From assembly GCF_023035295.1 (NCBI RefSeq), contig NZ_CP075085.1, positions 1 through 22,615 of the forward strand: DNA of 22,615 nt, written 5' to 3'. The position numbers and the translations under genes were made by a program. The notes beneath the pieces are model-generated. The model saw only the letters and a list, made by a program, of their open reading frames with translations, searched no databases and was not told the origin of the DNA. The number at the start of each line of letters is the position of its first letter. The first letter of the stretch is position 1. Below are positions 1-6,730 of the stretch, one piece after another. Source of the DNA: Borrelia coriaceae (GTDB lineage: Bacteria; Spirochaetota; Spirochaetia; Borreliales; Borreliaceae).

Positions 1-28
1 ATATAATTTGTTATTAGTACAAAACCCC
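1..28. other. Left hairpin telomere (putative)
   Basis: The window starts with TATAATT close to the end, followed by GTTATTAGTA at 10-19. Borrelia hairpin telomeres carry a TATAAT-type box next to the axis of symmetry and a TTAGTA-type box about 14 nt in, where the telomere resolvase ResT binds (established knowledge). The right end of the window, read in reverse complement, has the same TAATT-GTTATTAGTA layout shifted by one base. I infer a true plasmid end. Confidence 0.75.
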
Positions 29-81
29 TTCTTCATATTGACCATTACTACCCTCATAAAAATCTTATACTCCTCGCAAAA

Positions 82-170
82 AATCTAAGTATACAATAAA
101 AACTTATAAGTATACTTTTATAAAACTCAAATTACTAAAAATTAACCCTAAAAACATCTAAGTATACTTA
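82..170. repeat. Subtelomeric AAGTATAC palindrome repeats
   Basis: AAGTATAC occurs three times (87-94, 108-115, 160-167). ATCTAAGTATAC is repeated at 83-94 and 156-167, and TAAGTATACTTA at 159-170 is a perfect 12-bp palindrome. A related CTCTAAGTATT block lies near 5761-5771, again ahead of a stretch resembling TTTACTTT...GTATAATT. This may be a duplicated upstream region of a plasmid-maintenance gene. Function unknown. Confidence 0.45.
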
Positions 171-312
171 TAAAAATCTAATCACACCCTTACAATAAAT
201 AAACTGTGTTCCTTACTTTTACTCTAAAGTGTATAATTATATTAATGTTTAGACTCAATTTTTTCAAAAAAACAAAAAGAAAAACCAACCTAATACCCCT
301 ACTACTCTCAAT

Positions 313-1031
313 GTTAATCCTAATGAATTCATTTTGCTTAGCTCTTTCCTAATAAAATCTCTCAATATTAAACATAAATTATTAGGAATAATAATGTCAA
401 CTGATATCCCTCTTACTCACTTAAATCATAAAAATATATTTATTGCAAAAAAAAATAAAAACTCTATTATTTATAGAGCAAATGATACTTTAGAATTTAC
501 AAAATATACTTTAATTGTTACTAATGCTATTAAAAAGCTTAATAAATAATACAAAACTACCAATCCAAGCATGGAAATTAAATAAATTATTACACAAATT
601 CTTTGACTTTAAAATCACAACTAAAGATTTACACAATATTTATACTTTAATCCTTCATAAAAGAAAAGTCTTTATAAATAATCCTACTCTATTTAATAGC
701 AAAGTATTTGATTATAAAAATAGTCACATAGCTCTTGTTAACAAACCTACAATCCAAAATATAGAAAAAAACTAAAACATATACACTCTTTTGATATTAT
801 TAAAATTAACCATCATAATTTAAACTACTATAAAAACTCTAGATCTCGTTTTAAAAAGCTCATTGCTTCTATAATAGAAGAATTCTTTTTTAGCAATACA
901 CACTCTACACACAATCATACAATTCATAAACTCAAAACTCATATTAATCTACGTCTAAAAGAAATGGAAATTTCTTACAAATCTACCTATAAATATCAAT
1001 TAGAAATTCTTTCTAACGTCTTCAGAAATTG
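313..1031 (+). pseudogene. Frameshifted pseudogene, family unrecognised
   Basis: Coding-like sequence continues through three consecutive frame segments: about 313-549, then 540-775 in another frame, then back to the first frame for 775-1031. Joined, they would give a lysine- and asparagine-rich protein of about 230 residues. A stretch around 600-660 (ITTKDLHNIYTLIL) faintly resembles the box II region of tyrosine recombinases, but this is weak and I do not assign it. The segment is close to the left telomere, where decayed genes are common in Borrelia plasmids. It is probably non-functional. Confidence 0.4.
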
Positions 1032-1592
1032 AAATGGAGACTAAAAAATATAAAAACTATTTAATTTACCTAAACTTTAAAGCTTAATATCAAATAGTAC
1101 AAAACTCAACAACAAAAATTTTACTAGCTCTAACTTTACAACAGATAACACTCTTTATAATAAGCTATAGGCAAATTAAATAATATTCCTACAACATACA
1201 TTGCAAAAAAATACACATAAAAATCTTTATTTTTTTACTTCCAAGATCTATGACAGTAGACATATTGATATTTTCTAAACTAAAATTTATACTAAAATAC
1301 ACTAATTAAAGTTATATATAATCGAATACAAAATTCGTACTAATTTACATTTAAAAATGTAGTAAATTTATATATTTCAATCTTAACAAATTATTATATA
1401 TAAATATGCAAATTTAAAGTAAATAAAATATCATTTTTTATTTAAAATATTTAAAAATCGATGCTGAAAATACTTTCTTATCTCCTCACTGTACTAAACA
1501 CTTCTGTACTATTAGCTACTATTCTAATATCTTGAAATACATCCTAGAATAACTTTAAATAGTATAATTGCTCACATTGTTTTATTCACTAT
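1032..1592. other. Non-coding A+T-rich stretch
   Basis: No convincing gene. A short ORF starting at 1034 (METKKYKNYLIYLNFKA) has no good ribosome site. Small inverted repeats are present around 1320-1370. A TATAAT at 1563-1568 lies 66 bases upstream of the next gene's start, but no -35 element is evident at the right spacing. Confidence 0.4.
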
Positions 1593-1634
1593 ATGATGTA
1601 CATTAAATACATATTCAAAAGAGAGGATTACTTC

Positions 1635-2456
1635 ATGATTACTAATTTTTTTAAAAAATTTTTATTTATTTCACTCCTAACTACTTTAGGGGCTACAGAA
1701 AATGAAAACTCAACAGTCTTAATAGAACAAAATTTAACTGAATTAGAAAATATTCAAAATGATAACGAAAATACACAACATAATCACAGTCTAAATCTTA
1801 ACGAAGAACTATCATTACAAAATGATGATAGAAAAGAAATCAAATTTATTGAAGCTCAAAAAATAGGAGAAAATGCTGACCTCATTTTTAATATAATAGA
1901 AACTGCTACAAACAACTACAACAAAATAACTAAAGAAAATAAAAAAATTGAAACTAAAGATCAATATGGAATGAAAAATGCATTTGACAAAATCATACTC
2001 GACAATAACAAATCACTAAGCCAGAATACAAAAAAAATATACAGAGAAACATTATACTTATCTTTAGATTGGGACGAAAATCTTTTAAAAAAATTCAAAG
2101 AACAACTTATCTTTACAATAGAAGAAATAAAAACCATTCAATTACACACAGAAATAGTAAAAATAGGAATTAACATCCAAATATACTCTGAAGAAGCATT
2201 AAAAATAATTTGTTGCGACAGTAAAATAAAAAACAACCTTTATAATAAAAAATTAATCACTGAAGATTTAAAAAATATAAAAACCCAAATTGATGAAATT
2301 ATGACCCTAAGAAAACAATGGCAAGAGCTTATAAATAAAAATAATTATATCGGATTCTTTCACAATGAGTTACTTAAAGAAGCTAAGGAAGTACTTAATA
2401 ACATAAAAACAATAAATACAGAAATCCAAACAATTCTAAAAGATAAAAAATCATAA
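1635..2456 (+). CDS. Exported helical protein, unknown function
   Basis: A 273-residue protein. I chose the ATG at 1635 because GAGAGG (1621-1626) sits 8 nt upstream; the upstream ATGs at 1593/1596 lack a ribosome site and would add 14 charged residues before the signal peptide. The N-terminus (FFKKFLFISLLTTLGA) is a typical signal peptide, but there is no lipobox cysteine, so a periplasmic or secreted location is more likely than a lipoprotein. The mature part has an acidic, Asn/Glu-rich linker (about residues 22-65) and then long charged helical stretches. It may belong to one of the Borrelia helical surface-protein families (P35/PFam54-like), but I see no diagnostic motif. It is a single-gene unit with a strong terminator just downstream. 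Confidence 0.7.
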   Translation: MITNFFKKFLFISLLTTLGATENENSTVLIEQNLTELENIQNDNENTQHNHSLNLNEELSLQNDDRKEIKFIEAQKIGENADLIFNIIETATNNYNKITKENKKIETKDQYGMKNAFDKIILDNNKSLSQNTKKIYRETLYLSLDWDENLLKKFKEQLIFTIEEIKTIQLHTEIVKIGINIQIYSEEALKIICCDSKIKNNLYNKKLITEDLKNIKTQIDEIMTLRKQWQELINKNNYIGFFHNELLKEAKEVLNNIKTINTEIQTILKDKKS

Positions 2457-2481
2457 ACTTTAACTTAAATACAGTTTAACA

Positions 2482-2517
2482 AACAAAGGAAAAAAATATA
2501 TATTTTTTTCCTTTGTT
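2482..2517. terminator. Perfect palindromic terminator
   Basis: A 36-bp perfect palindrome with 18-bp arms centred at 2499/2500. AACAAAGG is followed by seven A, TATATA, seven T and CCTTTGTT. It begins 25 bases after the stop codon of the exported protein gene. The inner A/T tracts would let it act as a terminator in either direction. Confidence 0.7.
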
Positions 2518-2739
2518 ACTTTACATCAAGCCAAGAAAACTCATTAAAGACTAGTTTATACTAAATACAATATATGTATACATTTTTTCCAATAGAAATA
2601 CTAACCTATATATAATGGCAAACATAAAAAATATTAACTTTAATATAAAAAAATCTAATTGAATTTACACTTTTTAAAACTAATTTACTTGATTTAAATC
2701 CACTTATTTATAATGGATACACTATTGATATTAATGTTA

Positions 2740-2870
2740 AAAATATTCCCACATTAAGGTAATGATCGTTCCAAACATCCAATGATATAAATTTAATGTG
2801 CCTTTAAGTTCTGAAATTGACTTATCTATCTTTACATTTAAGTTATTCTCTAAATCTCTTCAGACATTCT
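2740..2870 (-). pseudogene. bdr C-terminal remnant
   Basis: On the minus strand the sequence reads RDLENNLNVKIDKSISEL followed by KGTLNLYHWMFGTIITL. This matches the C-terminal half of Bdr proteins, ending in the membrane anchor motif WMFGTIIT, which is also found in the intact Bdr of this window (20157-20753). There is no start, the repeat region is missing, and the reading frame is lost on the upstream side. It is a clear relic. Confidence 0.8.
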
Positions 2871-3105
2871 ATTAGAATTTCTTTACACAAAGCAATTATT
2901 TCATTTACATACATAAAAGCAAAGTCATTTTTTCTAAACCGTACAAAACCAATTGTCTTATTCCTCCATCAGGCTTAACATTCAAGGCAATCAATTTCAA
3001 AATAGGACGTATAAGAAAATTTCAGCATAAATGAAATATTTAACATACTAGCAAGATTTACTAACTTCACCAAAATATTAATCTCTAATAATTTTTATAA
3101 ATTCC
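2850..3105 (-). pseudogene. Broken coding remnant, unrecognised
   Basis: Minus-strand translation gives coding-like segments in alternating frames: INILVKLVNLASMLNISF (about 3040-3100), then LKLIALNVKPDGGIRQLV (about 2940-3000), then DFAFMYVNEIIALCKEIL (about 2870-2930). They look like one gene broken by several indels, lying directly upstream of the bdr remnant. No family recognised. Confidence 0.4.
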
Positions 3106-3109
3106 CTAG

Positions 3110-3146
3110 TCTTGAAATACTATTTTTTAAAAACAGTATTTCAAGA
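3110..3146. repeat. 12-bp inverted repeat
   Basis: TCTTGAAATACT (3110-3121) is matched by AGTATTTCAAGA (3135-3146) around a 13-nt T/A-rich loop. It lies between the broken remnant and the exporter gene. It could be a terminator or a recombination scar. Confidence 0.5.
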
Positions 3147-3276
3147 AAATAACACATTATTGTAATACCGCATCTTCTATCATTAAAATATAGTCATTTT
3201 AAAAATATGAAAATCAAAGATATAACAAGATACATAAAATAAAAAAATTAATGACAAATTTTAATAAATAAGTAAA

Positions 3277-3307
3277 TAAATACTTAATTATTCTAATTAA
3301 GTATTTA
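3277..3307 (-). terminator. Terminator of the mcc-like operon
   Basis: TAAATACTTAATTA (3277-3290) pairs perfectly with TAATTAAGTATTTA (3294-3307) around a 3-nt loop. It spans the stop codon of the exporter gene (3297-3299) and is followed on the minus strand by T-rich DNA. I read it as the operon's 3' terminator. Confidence 0.6.
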
Positions 3308-4481
3308 CCTTATCTCTTTTATTGTGCATAAATTTATATATCACAAGAATAGACATAACACAAAAAATAAACATTAATAAAATGAATGTATTTATAATAC
3401 TTATAAAAGTAGTCAAAACTGAACACGCTAACAATACTAAAAATGAAAATAAACGAGATATTGTACTATTAATAGAACTTATAGTACCCAAAACTTTTGA
3501 ATCTATATTTTTTCGCAAAAAAAATTCTAAGTTATTAGAATACAAAGAAACTAAAACTACAAGAAATATCATTATAACAATAAATATATAAATATGTGAG
3601 ACCATTTTTATTAAAACTGATAATAAAAATATTATACCTAAAATCACATAAGAATCATATTTTGAATGTTTAATTTTTTTAAATACCCATGCCCCTATAA
3701 TATTTGATAAACGAAATAATATATATATAATTCCAAATACACTGAGAGGAACATTTTTATCAATAAAAATTGCCTGCCAATACAAATAAAAAGGTTGAAA
3801 GAAAAATTGAATAGAACTAATTAAAATAAACAATTCTATAAGTATTTTAGATCTCAATAATGCAATTATGTCATTCCTAAATTGTTTAAGATAAAATCTT
3901 AAATCTTCTTTATTATAATCCGTATTTTTATCACTTGATATAAAAAAAATCGTAATTAATGATGATGCTAAATATAAAAATAATGAAAGAAGATAAATTT
4001 TTGTATCGACGTATAAAAATAATATACTTCCTGCATATCCACCCAAAATAGCTCCAATATTCAAAATTATTTTCATAGATAATATAAATGATTTTAACTT
4101 TTGCGCATTACTTTGATATATATGAGTAAAACTAATATCAATCGTACCAGTATTAAATGCAGATGATATACCATATATAAACCAAGCAATACACAGAATT
4201 ATAAATGATGATGTTTGAAAAATAAAAAAATAAGCAATCATTGATAAAAAAATCGATGATAAATAAACACTTTTTCTATCAAAAATATCTGAGATTACTC
4301 CTGAAGGAAGTTCAAAAAAAATAATTGCTAGCATATAAAACATTTGCACTATAGAAATATCTCTTAATTGCAAACCCTTATTTATCAAAATAATAGTTAA
4401 AACAGCATGAGGCAATGTCCTTGCAAATTCTGACAAAAATAACGAACAAAAATAATATCTTTGATGCTTACATTCTATCAT
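3297..4481 (-). CDS. mccC: MFS exporter, MccC-like
   Basis: A 394-residue, strongly hydrophobic protein with roughly 12 membrane spans. The MFS loop 2-3 motif is visible at residues 61-70 (GVISDIFDRK). E. coli MccC, the microcin C exporter, is of similar length (about 400). Its start ATG overlaps the stop of the upstream adenylating enzyme by ATGA (4478-4481), which implies translational coupling. In the microcin C pathway this protein pumps the peptidyl-nucleotide out and gives partial self-protection. The MFS assignment is secure. The specific substrate is inferred from the operon, and a generic drug or peptide exporter is the alternative. Confidence 0.82.
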   Translation of the reverse strand: MIECKHQRYYFCSLFLSEFARTLPHAVLTIILINKGLQLRDISIVQMFYMLAIIFFELPSGVISDIFDRKSVYLSSIFLSMIAYFFIFQTSSFIILCIAWFIYGISSAFNTGTIDISFTHIYQSNAQKLKSFILSMKIILNIGAILGGYAGSILFLYVDTKIYLLSLFLYLASSLITIFFISSDKNTDYNKEDLRFYLKQFRNDIIALLRSKILIELFILISSIQFFFQPFYLYWQAIFIDKNVPLSVFGIIYILFRLSNIIGAWVFKKIKHSKYDSYVILGIIFLLSVLIKMVSHIYIFIVIMIFLVVLVSLYSNNLEFFLRKNIDSKVLGTISSINSTISRLFSFLVLLACSVLTTFISIINTFILLMFIFCVMSILVIYKFMHNKRDKVNT

Positions 4482-5521
4482 AGATTTCTATTACAATTAC
4501 AAAATTCATTCCGTTTAATATCAATAAAATGAAATGAAAAATCATGATTACTAATACCAATTCTCCTATTTAAAGAATTGATACTTTCATATTCACCTCC
4601 AAAATAAAGTATTATATCAATAATAGCCATACTTGAAGCAATCGCATTATTTGTAAAAAAAGAAGGAGCTTGATAATCCTTATTTGCAAGAATTAATTTA
4701 TCTTCTATTATAGAAGATGATGACGTTTTGACAATGCCAATGTCAGTACAGTAGGGACAAGACGAAATATTAGGGATATAAAATGGACCAATAACTGAAA
4801 AATCATTAAGATATCCAACATTTATAAATGGAACAGAGTGTCCAATACAAAATTCATTAACTAATGGTAAACAATAATCATCGTCTGCTGATAATACTAT
4901 TAAAGATGGTTTAATCTTTGAATTACACAAAATACTTTTTAATAACTTTGTTGAAACTTTTTGTTTATATTTCTGAGCTTCAATAATTTTATTTAACGAT
5001 TTTACTCTTTTTTCAGCTACATCTACTTTATGAGTCCCTATAGAATCATAGTCAAATAAAAATTGTCTATTCAAGTTAGATTCCTCTATTTTGTCTTCAT
5101 CTATAAAAGTTATAAATCCTAATCCCAAAGTAGAAAGAGCATAAGTCATAAAATTCCCAATACCACCACATCCAACGATAATAATATGCTTTTTTTCTAA
5201 ATTAAAATTTTTTGGCTGTTTCAGTAAAAGATCTAAAAAATATTTATTTTTGAGATAAATATCATTTTGAAGATGTGCATTTGTATAAAAAGGAATTAAT
5301 ATATTATCTAAGGATAACTTAATAGTTGTACAATTAATATTATTTTCAGTTGCAAATGTTAATAGTTCTTCATATGTTTTTTGGTCTTGTGCAAAGATCG
5401 CAATATCAAGTAAATGCTCAAAAAGACTATCATCTACTTCAATTTGAAATTGACCTAAATTAACAAGATTACCAGAAGTAGATTTATTAAAAAATGAAGT
5501 TGGATTTTTTATATAGGTCAT
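4478..5521 (-). CDS. mccB: MccB-like peptide adenylating enzyme (ThiF/E1 fold)
   Basis: A 347-residue protein, close to the length of E. coli MccB (about 350). Residues 1-110 form an N-terminal region of the kind that clamps the peptide in MccB. The ATP-binding loop is GCGGIG (117-122). The ThiF signature runs from D141-E-D143 to SNLNRQ (148-153). LSADDD (210-215) holds the catalytic aspartate region, and INVGYLNDFSVIGPFYIP (233-250) and LNRRIGI (317-323) closely resemble MccB as I remember it. Zinc ligands are CPYC (255-258) and CNC (341-343). In the known pathway MccB converts the C-terminal Asn of a heptapeptide into a peptidyl-AMP with an N-P bond, using two ATP. AAAAGG (5530-5535) sits 8 nt upstream of the ATG. 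A seven-codon ORF with a terminal Asn lies just upstream, as expected for MccA. Confidence 0.88.
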   Translation of the reverse strand: MTYIKNPTSFFNKSTSGNLVNLGQFQIEVDDSLFEHLLDIAIFAQDQKTYEELLTFATENNINCTTIKLSLDNILIPFYTNAHLQNDIYLKNKYFLDLLLKQPKNFNLEKKHIIIVGCGGIGNFMTYALSTLGLGFITFIDEDKIEESNLNRQFLFDYDSIGTHKVDVAEKRVKSLNKIIEAQKYKQKVSTKLLKSILCNSKIKPSLIVLSADDDYCLPLVNEFCIGHSVPFINVGYLNDFSVIGPFYIPNISSCPYCTDIGIVKTSSSSIIEDKLILANKDYQAPSFFTNNAIASSMAIIDIILYFGGEYESINSLNRRIGISNHDFSFHFIDIKRNEFCNCNRNL

Positions 5522-5540
5522 TTCTATAACCTTTTAGTAT

Positions 5541-5593
5541 TTAAAATGAAGTGTGTCAAATTATTTATAAGAATTTGGCACACTTCATTTTAA
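5541..5593 (-). terminator. mccA-mccB intergenic stem-loop
   Basis: The arms 5541-5562 and 5572-5593 (22 bp each, one mismatch) enclose a 9-nt loop. The hairpin starts 3 nt after the stop codon of the heptapeptide ORF and ends 19 nt before the mccB start codon. In the E. coli mcc operon a stem-loop at this place causes partial termination, giving an abundant short mccA transcript and less mccBC message. I infer the same role here. Confidence 0.75.
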
Positions 5594-5596
5594 GTC

Positions 5597-5620
5597 TTAA
5601 TTAAGTGTTTTTCCACGCAT
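5597..5620 (-). CDS. mccA: Heptapeptide precursor MRGKTLN (MccA-like)
   Basis: Seven codons plus TAA on the minus strand, encoding MRGKTLN. E. coli MccA is MRTGNAN. Both have seven residues, begin MR and end in Asn, the residue that MccB modifies. AGAGGT (5628-5633) is a ribosome site 7 nt upstream of the ATG, and a strong promoter lies just before it. A stem-loop and then the mccB-like gene follow. Size and layout match known mcc operons. The peptide is far too short for similarity searches, so the case rests on position, the terminal Asn, length and ribosome site. A regulatory leader peptide is the main alternative. Confidence 0.78.
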   Translation of the reverse strand: MRGKTLN

Positions 5621-5639
5621 AGCTACTACCTCTATTAAT

Positions 5640-5662
5640 ATATTTTAATCATATTAAAATAT
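5640..5662. promoter_or_regulatory. Inverted repeat over the -10 box (possible operator)
   Basis: ATATTTTAAT (5640-5649) and ATTAAAATAT (5653-5662) form a perfect 10-bp inverted repeat with a 3-nt spacer. It covers the -10 box and the predicted transcription start of the mcc-like operon. A repressor dimer could bind here. A+T richness makes chance possible. Confidence 0.4.
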
Positions 5663-5676
5663 GCGATTAATTTCAA
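5648..5676 (-). promoter_or_regulatory. Promoter of the mcc-like operon
   Basis: On the minus strand, TTGAAA (5671-5676) and TATGAT (5648-5653) are separated by exactly 17 bp. The predicted start near 5641 leaves a leader of about 20 nt before the heptapeptide ATG. This is a near-consensus sigma-70 promoter. Confidence 0.75.
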
Positions 5677-5679
5677 GAT

Positions 5680-6018
5680 TTAAAAAATAGTATTACTGAA
5701 CTCAAAAAAACCTATTAATACTTTTCCAAAAACACAAATTGTAAAAACCATTCCCAAAAACCTCTAAGTATTCCCCCTGCAAAAACTCTCCTTACTAATT
5801 TTTACAAATAATTTTTTTTACTTTAAAATGTATTTTAGTATATAATTGACCACAAACTACATATTAATTTATTTTTTTTTAAAACCTAAAAAATTGTTAC
5901 AAAAAAACATTTACCTATAATTGTCCCAAGTCATATTAACCTCGCCTTAATACTAATTACTGCTCAAAAAGCTTAATTCACTATACAATTACATGAAAAG
6001 ATTCTTTATAAATGCGCT
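5680..6018. other. Non-coding stretch with a copy of the left-end upstream block
   Basis: No gene. Around 5745-5860 the sequence (AAAAACCTCTAAGTATT, later TTTACTTTAAAATG and TAGTATATAATTG) resembles 130-240 near the left telomere. It looks like the abandoned upstream region of a plasmid-maintenance gene. Confidence 0.4.
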
Positions 6019-6295
6019 CAACAAATAATTATAGCTGAGCTTATTAAAGTAGAAATTAACATAGATATTGCTACTGATTTATCTTTTAGGTAATATTGTA
6101 GTGAGATTGCTTAGAAAGCATTATGTTTTTGAAAGAATATCTTTAATCTTACGCTTGAAAAGGTTGTGGTAAACTTAAATCTAATATTAAAGACTTTGAT
6201 AACAATACTGATACTAAGTGTAATGCACTTGTCAAAAAAATTAATACTTTAGAAAAGTACAACAAATGGATATTTAGTTCAACCTTTAAATTATG
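6019..6295 (+). pseudogene. Degraded bdr gene
   Basis: Translation from 6019 gives QQIIIAELIKVEINIDIATD, which aligns with QQMVVSELTKAGIDRDIAID of the intact Bdr. It is followed, after three in-frame stops, by KNIFNLTLEKVVVNLN (compare NTFNLKLEKVEANLK). A C-terminal segment in another frame reads INTLEKYNKWIF. The gene is broken by stops and frameshifts. It is the second bdr relic and lies on the opposite strand and opposite side of the mcc-like operon from the one at 2740-2870. Confidence 0.75.
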
Positions 6296-6445
6296 ATTAA
6301 AAACTCTTATTAGTCTATAACCTCTTAATACTTAAGTAAATAAGTAGTCCCCCATAGCCCTTGATTATAAAATCAGTAACTTATTAATCAAATACCAAAC
6401 TTAACATTAATCTTTACTAGAATTTGAAAATCTGTCTCATTAGCA

Positions 6446-6586
6446 TTATATCGTTAAGCAATTTATCATATTAATTGAGTTGGTCTCTTTGTCAGATCCA
6501 GCATCAAAACCGTTACCAATTGAGTTACTAAAATTAACAATACTCTTAGTACCCTTAGTAGGCAATCTAAACTCATTAAACCAACG
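6446..6586 (-). pseudogene. Short coding-like remnant, unrecognised
   Basis: The minus strand stays open from 6586 down to a TAA at 6446-6448 and reads RWFNEFRLPTKGTKSIVN, then NSIGNGFDAGSDKETNSI. The composition is protein-like, but there is no start codon or ribosome site. It is probably the end of a decayed gene. Confidence 0.35.
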
Positions 6587-6730
6587 CTAATATACTACCT
6601 CTACTACTTTCTTGTTTAGTTTTCACATTTAACTATAATATTTTTATTATTTTTATTAAAATACTGGTTTACTTTTTAGTTATAATTGCGTTATCATAAA
6701 TTACGGTAACTCATAAACAAGGAGATTTAA

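Noticed and set aside
246..353. Small ORF with a signal-peptide-like sequence (MFRLNFFKKTKRKTNL...)
   Set aside because: It has 35 codons, no ribosome site, and overlaps the start of the frameshifted pseudogene in another frame. Chance or debris is more likely.
3322..3591. Plus-strand ORF of 89 codons
   Set aside because: It lies antisense within the MFS exporter gene and has no ribosome site or recognisable content.
4478..5521. ThiF or MoeB for thiamine or molybdopterin synthesis
   Set aside because: No sulfur-carrier or other pathway gene is nearby, Borrelia is not known to run these pathways, and the conserved blocks plus N-terminal region fit MccB better.
5563..5620. Riboswitch or T-box reading of the stem-loop region before the mccB-like gene
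   Set aside because: It is a single long hairpin after a translated heptapeptide, with no multi-helix aptamer. An intergenic attenuator fits better.
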